Shown: positions 43,848 through 53,633, counted from the first letter of the stretch. The stretch is 64,000 bases of DNA from an uncultured Alteromonadaceae bacterium (GCA_950073835.1 CATMRP010000002.1:19207-83206), one strand, 5' to 3'. The notes: a model not told the origin generated them from the letters alone. A program made the numbers and translations.

Positions 43848-45779
43848 ATGCACAACCTGACAGAGCAGCTTTACCGGCAATTCGGCTTTTCTCAATTCCG
43901 CGAGGGCCAGCAACAAGCCATAGAACAATTGCTTGATGGCCACTCTACCCTGGCGGTATTTCCTACCGGATCTGGTAAGTCGTTGTGCTATCAATTTACC
44001 GCGACACTGTTACCACATCTCACCCTGGTGATTTCTCCGCTGATTGCCCTGATGCACGATCAGCTGGAATTTCTGCGCGGTAAAGGAATACCGGCCGCGA
44101 GCTTAGACTCAACCCTGAGTAGCGAAGAGACCCGACAAGTGATGCAACAAGCACGCAACGGTGAACTGAAGATCCTTATGATTTCCGTTGAGCGGTTTAA
44201 AAACGAACGGTTCCGCCGCTTTATTGAAGGGGTGCCGATTTCCATGTTAGTGGTCGATGAAGCCCATTGTATTTCAGAATGGGGGCACAATTTTCGTCCG
44301 GATTATCTGAAGCTCCCGCAATATCAACAACAGCTGAATATTCCCCTGGTACTGCTGCTCACCGCGACCGCCATGAGACGGGTACAAAAAGACATGGCGA
44401 TAAAATTCAACATTGCTTACCCGCATATTGTTCAAACCGGCTTTTATCGTTCCAACCTTGATCTGGACATCGTACCGGCTGACAGCAACAAAAAACACGA
44501 ATCTCTGTTAACCGCTTTGGACAATGTGGAAGGCGCAGGCATTGTGTATGTAACCCAACAAAAAACGGCAGATGACATCGCTACCTTTTTAACGCAGCGT
44601 GGTTTTAATGCCTGTGCATACCACGCCGGGCTGGGCAGCGATAACCGCAGTTCGATTCAATCGCGCTTTATGTCGGGCGAAACAACCATTATCGTTGCTA
44701 CCATTGCCTTTGGTATGGGCATCGATAAACCGGATATTCGTTTTGTGATCCACTTTGATTTGCCCAAATCCATTGAAAACTACAGCCAGGAAATCGGCCG
44801 TGCCGGCAGGGACGGCCTGCCTAGCCGCTGTATATTGCTGGCAAGTCTGGATGGTTTGAATGTGCTGGAGAATTTTGTGCTTGGCGATACGCCGGAACCG
44901 CACGCCATTCAAACCCTGTTGGACAATATTGCTACTACGACCCACAACAACCAGTGGGAAACCCAGTCTTATGGGCTTTCCCAGTTAACCAATATTCGCG
45001 CATTGCCGCTGAAAACGCTGCTGGTTCAGCTCGAATTAACCTGTGCCATTCAGGCAAGATACAGCTACTACGAAGACATCAAAGTAAAATGGCAATCCAG
45101 CCCCGAAGACATTATCCAGACACTGCCTACTGAACAGCAACCTCTGTTTCAGGCACTTCTTCAGCACACCCAATTCAAAAAAGTCTGGGGCGTACCGGAC
45201 TTTACCCAACTCCACCAGCAGGGGTTCAACAGAGACTCGGTAATGACATTGCTGAACCAGCTTGCCGATACCAATCAGGTTGTTGTAGAAGCAAAAAAAC
45301 TCACCGACGTATACCATGTTAATACCGCTCAACTGACGCCTGAATTAGCAACTAAACTGCAGCACTATTGCAGCGCCAACGAACAATCAGAATTAGCGCG
45401 TATAGCCACCATGTTGCGATTTTTTAACTTAGACCGCTGCTTGAATCACAATCTTGCCCTGTATTTCGGTGATCAGCACGCCCCGGAGCAATGCGGACAT
45501 TGCTCGGTATGCCGAGGCCAGGTGTTACAGTTAGAAAAACGCGAAAATGACGTTAACCCGTCGTCACTTATGGAGGATTTGCAGGCTATTCAACGCTGGC
45601 TATCGAATCAGCCCTCGGACGCTACCGTAACAGCCGCACTAATCGCGCGTTTTGCAGCGGGATTAACCCAGCCGGTATTTACCAAACTAAAGGCCCGACA
45701 GCACCCGCAGTTTGGTAAACATGAGAATGAGTCTTACCGATCTTTACTTGCGTGCGCACAGCAGCTGTTGGACCAATAA
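43848..45779 (+). CDS. RecQ-family ATP-dependent DNA helicase
   Basis: 643 aa. Helicase motif I FPTGSGKSLCY near 42, DEAH box VVDEAHCISEWGHNFRPDY near 137, and motif VI QEIGRAGRDG. A Zn-binding-like pair (QCGHCSVC) lies near 553. It unwinds 3'-tailed DNA during repair. No HRDC domain is recognised at the C-terminus, and motif II reads GHNFRPDY instead of the usual GHDFRPEY. It lies between two iron operons but shows no regulatory link to them. It may be a short RecQ paralogue, not RecQ itself. Confidence 0.85.
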   Translation: MHNLTEQLYRQFGFSQFREGQQQAIEQLLDGHSTLAVFPTGSGKSLCYQFTATLLPHLTLVISPLIALMHDQLEFLRGKGIPAASLDSTLSSEETRQVMQQARNGELKILMISVERFKNERFRRFIEGVPISMLVVDEAHCISEWGHNFRPDYLKLPQYQQQLNIPLVLLLTATAMRRVQKDMAIKFNIAYPHIVQTGFYRSNLDLDIVPADSNKKHESLLTALDNVEGAGIVYVTQQKTADDIATFLTQRGFNACAYHAGLGSDNRSSIQSRFMSGETTIIVATIAFGMGIDKPDIRFVIHFDLPKSIENYSQEIGRAGRDGLPSRCILLASLDGLNVLENFVLGDTPEPHAIQTLLDNIATTTHNNQWETQSYGLSQLTNIRALPLKTLLVQLELTCAIQARYSYYEDIKVKWQSSPEDIIQTLPTEQQPLFQALLQHTQFKKVWGVPDFTQLHQQGFNRDSVMTLLNQLADTNQVVVEAKKLTDVYHVNTAQLTPELATKLQHYCSANEQSELARIATMLRFFNLDRCLNHNLALYFGDQHAPEQCGHCSVCRGQVLQLEKRENDVNPSSLMEDLQAIQRWLSNQPSDATVTAALIARFAAGLTQPVFTKLKARQHPQFGKHENESYRSLLACAQQLLDQ

Positions 45780-45904
45780 AGTTACCTATACGCTGTGGTA
45801 GACCTGCCCCAATAGGCTCCATTTAGTCCAGAGCATCAATAGTGTTAAAGGTAACTAACCGGAGGCAGTTTCATTATTGCTGATGTGCTCCCGGTCGTCT
45901 GGGC

Positions 45905-47383
45905 TTAATAAGTGTCGCGATGATAACGTTGTTCATCAACGATATCAGCGAACGCATCTTCACCCAGGATAGTAATCAACATGTTGTGCACGGCTTCACC
46001 CATTCCCTTGTGACTGCCACACACATAGATATGTGCTCCACGCTCGATGAAATTTCGTAGCTCGTCTTTCATGTTGCGCATGGCATCCTGCACATACTGG
46101 CCCTGCTCGGTGCGAGAAAATACCTTGTGAACCTGCAATGACAGCGCACTTTCTTCCTGCCACTGGCCAAGTACGGGGCCAAGCACGTCGTCATTATCCG
46201 GCGATTGTTCTCCGTAAATAAGCCAGATATCAGCCTCACTGGTCGCATTCACCCTTGCTGCGAGCTGCGAGCGCAACCCCGCCAATCCGCTTCCCGCTCC
46301 GATCAGCAATAATGGCGCATCGGTATTGGCAATGTGACACACCGGGTTGTCTTTTAGGTAAGCACAAAACACATCGTCATAATCAGCAAACGTCGTCAAC
46401 CAACCCGAGCCCAGTCCTGGCGCACCGCTGTCGGTATACTGTTTGCGTATAATCAGTTTAACATGCCCTTCCGCGGGCACCGACGCAATGCTGTAGCTGC
46501 GCAATGGCAGTAAAGGCAATTCAGCCACTTCCTTGATCAGTGAATCCACTTGCGGCAGTTCATTCAATTGACGCGCCTGCAATACACTCATTATAGGTCG
46601 CGGCGTGCCGTCGATAGGTACGAATACGTCTTTCGATACACCATTTTTATTAAGCCAGGCCTGAACGGCAATAGAGGAGTTGTGAGGTTGCACGTCTAAA
46701 ATATCCCCGGCTTGCCAATGAGGCAATGGAGCAGTGGCAGACAGAGTCACTAAATACAACTCCCGACCCGCGCCCTTATTGAGCTGCTGTTGCTGCGTAA
46801 CGCGCCACATGCTGGGAGAATGATGGCTGCTTGAGTAATCTGACGCGGCTTGAATTAGCGCCTGCGATCCCACTCTGTCGATCCGCTCAATGGGAGCAGA
46901 CTCGCTTGCTCCCAGTTGCTTTAGGTTAGCATTCAATTGTTCCCCAAAGGCACAAAAATCTGGGTAACTACTATCACCCAATGCAACTACCCGAAACGCC
47001 AGTGTGTCGAGTAAGCTGCCCATTTTTTGGCGAATGCTATGCTGTAACTTACGGGCGAAACCACGGCCATTGTCCGGCGGCTCGCCATTGCCATAGGTAC
47101 TCACAACAAAAAGCGCTTGTTCTGTGCGACCAAGCACCTCCAAAGTCAGATCGCTCAACGCAATTAAGGTAACAGGCTGTCGCTTGGCAATGTCAGCCGC
47201 CTGCTGTTCTGCAATTTGTTTGGCCGTGCCGGTTTGACTGGCGTAGGCAACTACGACATTGCCGGTATCAACGTGTTGTTGAGCGCGCTTTTGTCGCCAA
47301 TGCCGAATCACTAACCAGGCGACCCAGCCAGCGTAAGCACAACACAGTAAAATGGCTAATATAAGTTGTTGTTTTTCTGTCAT
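45905..47383 (-). CDS. Membrane-anchored flavodoxin/NADPH reductase (sulfite-reductase flavoprotein type)
   Basis: 492 aa. N-terminal TM helix (~8-27), an FMN-binding flavodoxin domain (VAYASQTGTAKQIAEQQA near 47), a FAD-binding domain (LRSYSIASVP near 295) and the NADPH pocket (LIGAGSGLAGLRSQL near 355), ending HRDTY. The build is that of cytochrome P450 reductase. It would pass electrons from NADPH to the PepSY-TM protein encoded 23 bp upstream. Last gene of the ten-gene metal operon. Confidence 0.9.
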   Translation of the reverse strand: MTEKQQLILAILLCCAYAGWVAWLVIRHWRQKRAQQHVDTGNVVVAYASQTGTAKQIAEQQAADIAKRQPVTLIALSDLTLEVLGRTEQALFVVSTYGNGEPPDNGRGFARKLQHSIRQKMGSLLDTLAFRVVALGDSSYPDFCAFGEQLNANLKQLGASESAPIERIDRVGSQALIQAASDYSSSHHSPSMWRVTQQQQLNKGAGRELYLVTLSATAPLPHWQAGDILDVQPHNSSIAVQAWLNKNGVSKDVFVPIDGTPRPIMSVLQARQLNELPQVDSLIKEVAELPLLPLRSYSIASVPAEGHVKLIIRKQYTDSGAPGLGSGWLTTFADYDDVFCAYLKDNPVCHIANTDAPLLLIGAGSGLAGLRSQLAARVNATSEADIWLIYGEQSPDNDDVLGPVLGQWQEESALSLQVHKVFSRTEQGQYVQDAMRNMKDELRNFIERGAHIYVCGSHKGMGEAVHNMLITILGEDAFADIVDEQRYHRDTY

Positions 47384-47406
47384 GGCAGGTGTTCAGTACA
47401 TCTAAA

Positions 47407-48006
47407 CTAATGAATAAATACGAGTGCGATAACCACCGGCACCAGTAGCCCCAGCGCGGTAACGGGCCAGGTTGAAGGCTTATAAGAGGATTGTTTCAGC
47501 AACAACCACAGCCCCGACAGCGTAAACACAATAATGGCAATAGCAATCACATCGATAAAACCAATCCACACAATGCCAGTGTGCCGGCCTTTGTGGAGAT
47601 CATTGAAATAGGCGACCCAACCGCGATCGGTACTTTCGAAAATAAATTCCCCCATTTCGACATCTACCGCTAACCATTGATCGCGTCCCGGCCCAGGCCA
47701 GGCGACATATAATTCAACGCCGTCAAACTCCCCTACCGCCGATGTGGGCACGTCGATGTCGTGTGTTTGCGCCAGCCACTGCCGCAATGCCTCTGGCGTG
47801 ACTAATTCCTCGCCTGACAACGTTGGCAGCGATGCCGTCATTTCGGCTGTAAGCTTACTTTCCACTGTACGAACAGTGGTCGAAGCAGGTATGTCTGATG
47901 CATGGTTAAGGGTGATACCGGTAACGGCAAAAAGTAGCATGCCCGCTAACGACACAGCCGCACTTATCCAGTGCCATTGCCGAGCGGTACCGAAAGAAAA
48001 ACGCAT
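47407..48006 (-). CDS. PepSY-TM protein (FpvG-like)
   Basis: 199 aa from ATG 48006, with AGGA upstream; the longer frame to 48078 has no ribosome-binding site. TM1 (~12-32) ends in GITLNHA. A periplasmic domain follows, then FNDLHKGRHTG, TM2 (~145-168) and TM3 (~178-198). The conserved His residues suit haem or flavin electron transfer. Paired with the flavoprotein gene, it probably reduces iron-siderophore complexes in the periplasm, as inferred for FpvG in Pseudomonas. Confidence 0.85.
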   Translation of the reverse strand: MRFSFGTARQWHWISAAVSLAGMLLFAVTGITLNHASDIPASTTVRTVESKLTAEMTASLPTLSGEELVTPEALRQWLAQTHDIDVPTSAVGEFDGVELYVAWPGPGRDQWLAVDVEMGEFIFESTDRGWVAYFNDLHKGRHTGIVWIGFIDVIAIAIIVFTLSGLWLLLKQSSYKPSTWPVTALGLLVPVVIALVFIH

Positions 48007-48102
48007 AGTCCTGTAAACCTGTGAAAATTGAACGCTAACGTGAAGAATATGTGTGGTGTATTCTGCCAGCCAACGCATAGCTAAATAAGGCGAGTTACTT
48101 TA

Positions 48103-48897
48103 CTACTTTAACAGTGTTTCAAGTGCATCCACCTGACCTTGCAAGCGCTGGGAAAGCGGTTGTTTCTGAAAACGTGATAAGTCGTCAATGACCCACACGG
48201 ACCCAGATTCAGATGAGCGTCGTGTAGCAAGAGTAACAAAGGGTAACCCCAACTCCTGCGCAAAATCGGCTTCAGCAACATCACTGGATACGCTTGCCAC
48301 AAAGGGCACTAACTTGCTGTTATCAGGTACAATAAGTGCGATATCGTTGTCCATTAATAGCTGATCAACTTGCAAATTTATACGCCGAAGTGTTTGTGTA
48401 AGCTGCTGGTAGTTTTGATTTATCTGCTCAGCGTAGCCGGGCCACAATGTAACCAAATCGCGCTTTAGGATCCCGCTCATCACCAACAGGTTATTGGTGT
48501 TGAGCCAGAAATATTCATTGTGACTGTCCAATACCACTTTTTCGCCGTTGGGCATAATCGCTTGAGCAATGTCTATGTTCACAATACGAATATTGCTTTG
48601 TCGCAACGAAGGGTAAATATCCAGTCCTTCGAATACGGCGCTAATGTTCACTACCGCATCGTAGGCTTCAAAGGTATCGCTTCGGTGTTTTTGAATCCAA
48701 CTGGCTATCCGGTTTACCGGTAAACGTGCTGGAGGCAGATACGCCACGCTCAACGGCGTATCCTTCACCATGGCCTCAGTCAGGCTATAACCAATCGGGC
48801 TCACGGTAGCGATAGTTTTCGCCGAAGCCTGAACCTGAGCGCAAACGACAATACAAAGCAGTAAACAAAACCTGAAAGTCACATTCTTGATAATCAT
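48103..48897 (-). CDS. Metal ABC transporter substrate-binding protein (second SBP)
   Basis: 264 aa with a signal peptide ending VQASA. It resembles cluster A-I metal-binding proteins (VNRIASWIQKHRSDTFEAYDAVVNISAVFEGLDIYPSL ... LIVPDNSKLVPF) but has few of the His ligands of ZnuA, as expected for a second SBP working together with the first. It follows the permease with a three-base gap. The position equals that of fpvF in the fpvCDEF set. Confidence 0.75.
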   Translation of the reverse strand: MIIKNVTFRFCLLLCIVVCAQVQASAKTIATVSPIGYSLTEAMVKDTPLSVAYLPPARLPVNRIASWIQKHRSDTFEAYDAVVNISAVFEGLDIYPSLRQSNIRIVNIDIAQAIMPNGEKVVLDSHNEYFWLNTNNLLVMSGILKRDLVTLWPGYAEQINQNYQQLTQTLRRINLQVDQLLMDNDIALIVPDNSKLVPFVASVSSDVAEADFAQELGLPFVTLATRRSSESGSVWVIDDLSRFQKQPLSQRLQGQVDALETLLK

Positions 48898-48900
48898 ATT

Positions 48901-49788
48901 TTACCTCGATGCTGCTTTGGTTAATGAAAACTTAGCAATAGCGATGACAAACCATACACACGCAAACAAAATAATGGCAGGGCCGGTTGGCACAGCCCAT
49001 TGCAGGTACATGGGCAATAACACACCCGCTAACCCACTGCTGGTTGCAACAATAATCGACAACGTAAGCATGGTTTTGAGATTGCCGGCCATTAACCGTG
49101 CGCTGGCAGCGGGAATAAGCAACAGCGCCCCGACCAGAATCGCGCCGATGATTTTTACTGCCGCCACTGTCATCAGGGCTATCAACAACACAAACGCATA
49201 GTCGTGAACTTTGGTATTTACGCGCAGACTTTTGGCAATTTCCGGGCTCAAGGCCGTTAAGTAGGCTTTGTTCGAATATTTAAACGATACCCCCACGGTT
49301 AAAACAAACATCACCAGCAAAATCGCAATGTCCTGCCCATCAGCAGTTAAGATTGATCCAAACATCACCTGCTCTACGAGGTGCGCATTCACTTGCTTCG
49401 CCACAAACATTAATAGCGCGGCGCCTACGGCAAGCGCAAACGCCAGAAATACGCCAATCAGGGCATCGTAAGGTACCGTGGTTCTGCCTTTAACCCATTG
49501 CAAGGTAATCGCAAATAACACAGAAAATGCGAACAGGCTTATCCATGGGGCATCAATCGGTTCGCCCATTAGAATACCAATTGAAACACCGGTAAGCGCA
49601 GAATGCCCAACAGCTTCAGAAAGAAACGCCAATCGCTTAACAACCACAAGTGTTCCAAGCGCACCGAGTAAGGGGCCAATCATCAGTGTGGCCAGGAACG
49701 CGTTTACCAAAAAGCCGTAAGCAAACATGTCAGGTAACCAGCCCTGATTAGCCAGGCTGGCAAAGTATTGATGAATAGTGTCTAACAT
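48901..49788 (-). CDS. Metal ABC transporter permease
   Basis: 295 aa with eight or nine TM helices and the ABC-3 family pattern (LLGALGTLVVVKRLAFLSEAVGHSALTGVSIGIL ... AVKIIGAILVGALLLIPAASARL). It forms the inner-membrane channel of a ZnuB/FpvE-type importer. It follows the ATPase gene with six bases between. Confidence 0.9.
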   Translation of the reverse strand: MLDTIHQYFASLANQGWLPDMFAYGFLVNAFLATLMIGPLLGALGTLVVVKRLAFLSEAVGHSALTGVSIGILMGEPIDAPWISLFAFSVLFAITLQWVKGRTTVPYDALIGVFLAFALAVGAALLMFVAKQVNAHLVEQVMFGSILTADGQDIAILLVMFVLTVGVSFKYSNKAYLTALSPEIAKSLRVNTKVHDYAFVLLIALMTVAAVKIIGAILVGALLLIPAASARLMAGNLKTMLTLSIIVATSSGLAGVLLPMYLQWAVPTGPAIILFACVWFVIAIAKFSLTKAASR

Positions 49789-49794
49789 AATTGA

Positions 49795-50544
49795 TTACTT
49801 CACTGGCGGGAAAGACAGAGAGGCAGCATTCTTTTGTACTACCTCAAATATGGTGTCGGGATCGCCCACATCCACAAGTGTGCCGTCGATTAACGCGGCA
49901 CGTTGGCAGTAATGTTCAACAATGTGCCAGTGGTGCTCAACCATCACAATGGTGTGGCCTTGCTGGTGGTAAGCTTGCAAAATGCTCAGCAGCAATTGCT
50001 GCCCATGCTTGTCGACACCGGCCAGAGGTTCATCCAGAAATAGCACATCAGGCTTATTCAACAGCGCTCCACAGACTAATACGCGCTGACGCTCGCCGGT
50101 GGACAATGTACCGATTCGTTTATCACTGAATTCGGTAATTTCAAACTGTGCCATCATCTCGGCAATGCGGTTATTGCGTTTGTAACGCAGCCACACAGGC
50201 CAGTCCTCCAATACCATTCGCAAGTAATCGAGCACAGTAATGGGCAAGGTAGGATCGAAAGGCGCTAATTGAGGCACATAACCAATGTTTCCTTTTTTGC
50301 TTCCAGGCCAGTTAAGGCTAATAAGCCCTTTGTGTGGCACCAAACCCAGTATCGCTTTGACCAGGGTAGACTTGCCACCGCCGTTCGGCCCAACTACGCC
50401 CATCCAGCAACCAGGTGGAATATCCAGATTGACGTTATCCAACAGGCGGCTTTGGTTAATCGTTACACTTACCTTATCAAATGAAATTAGCGGCGAGCCT
50501 GCAGCAAGCTGGCTGGCATCCGGGTGATTTAAACGCACATTCAT
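49795..50544 (-). CDS. Metal ABC transporter ATP-binding protein
   Basis: 249 aa. Walker A GPNGGGKST near 52, signature LSTGERQRV near 148, Walker B VLFLDEP near 168, H-loop MVEHHW. It hydrolyses ATP for the metal importer. Lies between the first SBP and permease genes with gaps of six bases. Confidence 0.93.
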   Translation of the reverse strand: MNVRLNHPDASQLAAGSPLISFDKVSVTINQSRLLDNVNLDIPPGCWMGVVGPNGGGKSTLVKAILGLVPHKGLISLNWPGSKKGNIGYVPQLAPFDPTLPITVLDYLRMVLEDWPVWLRYKRNNRIAEMMAQFEITEFSDKRIGTLSTGERQRVLVCGALLNKPDVLFLDEPLAGVDKHGQQLLLSILQAYHQQGHTIVMVEHHWHIVEHYCQRAALIDGTLVDVGDPDTIFEVVQKNAASLSFPPVK

Positions 50545-50549
50545 CGTTA

Positions 50550-51437
50550 TTAGTCAGCCTCTTTTACCGCAAATTGAATAGCTTCTGTGAGCGCTTCGAT
50601 ATTGTGGCGCATTTCGTTCTCTACCATGCCTGGGTCGTATTCACCGTGTGTCATGTGCGAGAAGTGATACACCTTAATGCCGGTTTCATTTTCTATGACA
50701 TCAATGTAATCGTTGGTCATGTTCAGTTCAGTAAACAGCACATCAATATCAACGTTGCGAATTTCGTCAATGGTGTCCTGCAGTTGCGATGCACTAGGTT
50801 TTACACCATGAGCCGGTTCGACTACCGCCGACACGGTAAGCCCAAACTCTTGCAGCAGATAACCGTACGCATTGTGCGTACTGGCAATCTTGATATCGCT
50901 GACATCCTTGTTAATAAGAGTATGTTGCAGACCTTGCTTTAGTCCTCTGAGTTTCTTTGCATACATAAAGGCATTCTTACTAAACGTCTTTGCATTGGCC
51001 GGGTCGAGTTTCCCCAACGCCTTAGCGATTGAGTAAACCTGCCTGATCGCAGCATCGACTGAAACAAACGTATGCGGATTCGGCATATTGTTGTGCATTA
51101 ACAGAGGCACATCTTCATTGGCGTAAATCATGGTCAAATTAGCCGGTTTAATGCGGCTAACGGCTTTGAGTACAAACTCATCATGACCAATTCCGTTCAC
51201 TACCAAGGCATCCAGTTCATTGAGCCTGGCGATATCGGAAGGATTCAGCGCGTAATTGTGAGGATTAAACCCGGTTTCGATCAACGGCAGGACCGTTGCC
51301 TTGTCACCAACGATATTGGCCACATAGGAATAATAAGGGTGCAAACTAATGCCAATTTTTAACTTGCCTGACCCGTCTGTAGCAAACGCTGACAGACTAA
51401 AAATGAGGCTCATCGATAATAAAAGGAAACGTTTCAT
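50550..51437 (-). CDS. Metal ABC transporter substrate-binding protein (ZnuA/FpvC-like)
   Basis: 295 aa with a signal peptide ending AFA. Conserved metal-site His in GFNPHNY near 59, NPHTFV near 122 and STHNAYGY near 189; the acidic position lies in FTELNMTN. A cluster A-I SBP that binds Zn, Mn or Fe. The gene context (DUF6162, second SBP, PepSY) suggests iron. Its stop is five bases before the ATPase gene. Confidence 0.88.
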   Translation of the reverse strand: MKRFLLLSMSLIFSLSAFATDGSGKLKIGISLHPYYSYVANIVGDKATVLPLIETGFNPHNYALNPSDIARLNELDALVVNGIGHDEFVLKAVSRIKPANLTMIYANEDVPLLMHNNMPNPHTFVSVDAAIRQVYSIAKALGKLDPANAKTFSKNAFMYAKKLRGLKQGLQHTLINKDVSDIKIASTHNAYGYLLQEFGLTVSAVVEPAHGVKPSASQLQDTIDEIRNVDIDVLFTELNMTNDYIDVIENETGIKVYHFSHMTHGEYDPGMVENEMRHNIEALTEAIQFAVKEAD

Positions 51438-51440
51438 ATT

Positions 51441-51926
51441 TTAATGATGCTCTGTATGACTTGTGGTGTCTAACCAGGTCGAATCCGACAAACAAAACTG
51501 CTCGCTATTGTCTGCTTTCAAGGTATCGCCTGCATGCCCGGCAGGCTTCCATTGAACTACCCATTCACCTGATGCAGATTTTTTCAACCGAACAAGTGCC
51601 TGTGCGTGATTTACGACAAAACACGCTGCGCTACCTTCAACAAAATTAAACGCCGAAAAGGGAGCGATATCTTTATCAATTAAGGCACTCAGCGTAACAG
51701 GTGCAGACACCAGCTCCATTTCCTGCAGCATCGCTATTTCGTCACCGGCCACACTTAACTGTGTCGCAAGATTACTGATTTCATGGGGCATTTCGTGGCT
51801 CGAATGTGCCGCACGCTGGGTCAACGACAACAGGCCGGTTGCCACCATCACAATCACTAACACGCCAATAAAAAAGGCCTGATTTTCGGCCTTATTACTG
51901 TGTTCAGGAACAATTTCTTTAATCAC
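51441..51926 (-). CDS. DUF6162 family membrane protein (FpvK-like)
   Basis: 161 aa from GTG. One TM helix (~19-36) and a periplasmic domain with two Cys (AACFVVN, EQFCLSD) and a His-rich tail (TSHTEHH). DUF6162 proteins are encoded next to two-SBP metal ABC transporters; position equals fpvK before fpvC. It probably links the reductase and the importer. Starts 20 bases after the 115-aa gene. Confidence 0.7.
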   Translation of the reverse strand: MIKEIVPEHSNKAENQAFFIGVLVIVMVATGLLSLTQRAAHSSHEMPHEISNLATQLSVAGDEIAMLQEMELVSAPVTLSALIDKDIAPFSAFNFVEGSAACFVVNHAQALVRLKKSASGEWVVQWKPAGHAGDTLKADNSEQFCLSDSTWLDTTSHTEHH

Positions 51927-51946
51927 GGTTATGTCCAGAGGGCCGG

Positions 51947-52294
51947 TTATAACTCAGAATAATCAAATTCAGCCGGGCTCTCATGGCCAGGGTCAAACTT
52001 GATGTAAAACTCACCTTCGGGCATAACCAGCTCCGCGGTTCCATCGGCTGCCGTTGTCACTGTACTAAGCAGTTCATCGTCGTAAGACAACACCTGAAGG
52101 TCAACAACGCCTGCCAGACTTGCGTCGCTGTAACCCGCTTCACAAAACAGTTTAGTTGCACTTTCGTCGACGAGTTGACAACTCAGAGTTGGAAAGTGCG
52201 CCTGCGCAAGCGCGCTGAACAACAACGCGCTTAACGCCACCAAAGCCTTGACTAGCAAAACGGATTGCTTATTCGTAAATAACTTCGAATGCAT
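51947..52294 (-). CDS. Small exported beta-domain protein
   Basis: 115 aa with a signal peptide ending AQA, and then HFPTLSCQLVDES. One beta-sandwich-like domain (VDLQVLSYDDELLSTVTTAADGTAELVMPEGEFYIKFDPGHESPAEF) like the C-terminal half of DUF4198 or carboxypeptidase-regulatory domains. Two Cys may form a disulfide. Overlaps the DUF4198 gene by 26 bases. Role unknown; possibly corresponds to fpvJ or fpvH in position. Confidence 0.65.
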   Translation of the reverse strand: MHSKLFTNKQSVLLVKALVALSALLFSALAQAHFPTLSCQLVDESATKLFCEAGYSDASLAGVVDLQVLSYDDELLSTVTTAADGTAELVMPEGEFYIKFDPGHESPAEFDYSEL

Positions 52295-53093
52295 AATAAA
52301 TTCTGGTTCTTTGGATATCGGCTTCAGGATCGGTGCTTGGCTGAGAATGAATCACCTTCATCATGTAGCGTCCGCCTTGTTCAAACGAGAACGACACTTT
52401 ACCCTCGTCATCGCTGGTCAGTTCTAACACTACAGGAGACGCCTGGTATTGTGGGCCTTCCAGCTCAATAGTGACTTCCTGACCCGCAATCGGTTTACCT
52501 TCAGACAGCAGGGCGACTTCTAAGTCTTCGCCGGTTACATAATCTGCCGGGTGTGTTAGCGGAACAAGTTCAACGCCTTTATTGGCAGGCTTCAGCACCG
52601 CACCTGTGGGGGCATTGTTAGTAACAAAAGACATGCCGATAGTTTGATAAGCGACAGTTTCCGGATTTTTCGCGTCCTCGGGCAATTGTGCGAGCAACTC
52701 TGATTTAGTGGCGACCATTCGTTTGGTGGTTTCGCGCTTTCCGATAGTGTAACTAGAACGGTAGGAAGGCCCGCGCCAGTACTCAAGGCGAGTTGTGCCA
52801 TCACCGTCTACGGGCAAATCAAACGTTGAACGACGGATACCTTTGAAAAACGCACCTCTAAAACGGATTTCCTTACCATCCACACCAAATATTTTTACCC
52901 CTTCGCTGGGCATGGAAAAATCGGAATGGAATGTCGTATGCGTTGCGGTAATATCCACCGGTACGCTGGTTGGCTTATCACTACTTATAGTGAAATAGTC
53001 CGGCCAGATATAAATATCATGCGCATGACTGGAAACACTCGCAACTGCCAGATATAAGCTGCCAGTCGCCAACAATAACTGTTTTATTTTCAT
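52269..53093 (-). CDS. DUF4198 family periplasmic protein
   Basis: 274 aa. The signal peptide ends SSHA, so the mature N-terminus is HDIYIWPDYF, the metal-suited His start typical of the family. It has the DUF4198 tail (GKPIAGQEVTIELEGPQYQ ... DDEGKVSFSFEQGGRYMMKVIHS). Periplasmic role in metal handling is suspected but not proved. One base after the DUF2271 stop. Paralogue of the protein encoded at 35139-35933. Confidence 0.88.
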   Translation of the reverse strand: MKIKQLLLATGSLYLAVASVSSHAHDIYIWPDYFTISSDKPTSVPVDITATHTTFHSDFSMPSEGVKIFGVDGKEIRFRGAFFKGIRRSTFDLPVDGDGTTRLEYWRGPSYRSSYTIGKRETTKRMVATKSELLAQLPEDAKNPETVAYQTIGMSFVTNNAPTGAVLKPANKGVELVPLTHPADYVTGEDLEVALLSEGKPIAGQEVTIELEGPQYQASPVVLELTSDDEGKVSFSFEQGGRYMMKVIHSQPSTDPEADIQRTRIYYAFEVIYE

Positions 53094-53094
53094 T

Positions 53095-53568
53095 TTATTG
53101 ACCTATGGTAAGGGTTAATCCGCTGATTTCATCATCTGGTTCGAATCGATAAGTTTTTGCTGTTGAAGCATTCTCTATTTTTTGTTTTAGCAAGGTTCTT
53201 CCGCCGTCTTCGCGCACGACTTCAATGTAGAAAGTAAAAGGGCCGTCAACTGACACTTCAAACGACTTACTGTATTTTCCAGGCCCCTTGGTTGCGCCGG
53301 AAACACCGTCAGGGGTTTCTCCATAACGCCCTGCTTTGCGCCACCAGCGACGAATATCTTTAAGCCATTTGTCTTGAGGCCGCTTATTCATATGCCATAG
53401 AAGCAGTGTGTCATTGGAAGAATCAGTTTCCAGCCATATCGCCACGTACGGTGCGTTATAGTTTGCGACATCAAAAGTTGGCAACTGAAAGTCTACCTTC
53501 AGCGGACTACCTTGGGATGGAGCGCTCACCAGCAATAAAAAAACGAAAAGGGGAAGAAAAAAACGCAT
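53095..53568 (-). CDS. DUF2271 protein with flavinylation-type motif
   Basis: 157 aa with a signal peptide ending PSQGS. The DUF2271 core (VDFQLPTFDVANYNAPYVAIWLE ... IRRWWRKAGR) is followed by DGVSGATK near residue 86. That matches D-x-x-S/T-G-A-T of ApbE-flavinylated proteins except for the S/T after the target Thr. It may carry FMN and relay electrons from the PepSY protein. First gene of the ten-gene operon, directly below a Fur box. Confidence 0.85.
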   Translation of the reverse strand: MRFFLPLFVFLLLVSAPSQGSPLKVDFQLPTFDVANYNAPYVAIWLETDSSNDTLLLWHMNKRPQDKWLKDIRRWWRKAGRYGETPDGVSGATKGPGKYSKSFEVSVDGPFTFYIEVVREDGGRTLLKQKIENASTAKTYRFEPDDEISGLTLTIGQ

Positions 53569-53633
53569 ATTGGAACCTCAAACAAGATAGCGACTGTTAG
53601 TAAATAACAAAACAGCAAACCCAGAAAACAATA

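Noticed and set aside
44589-44945. 118-codon minus-strand frame
   Set aside because: Lies entirely within recQ-family helicase gene in antisense; no ribosome-binding site.
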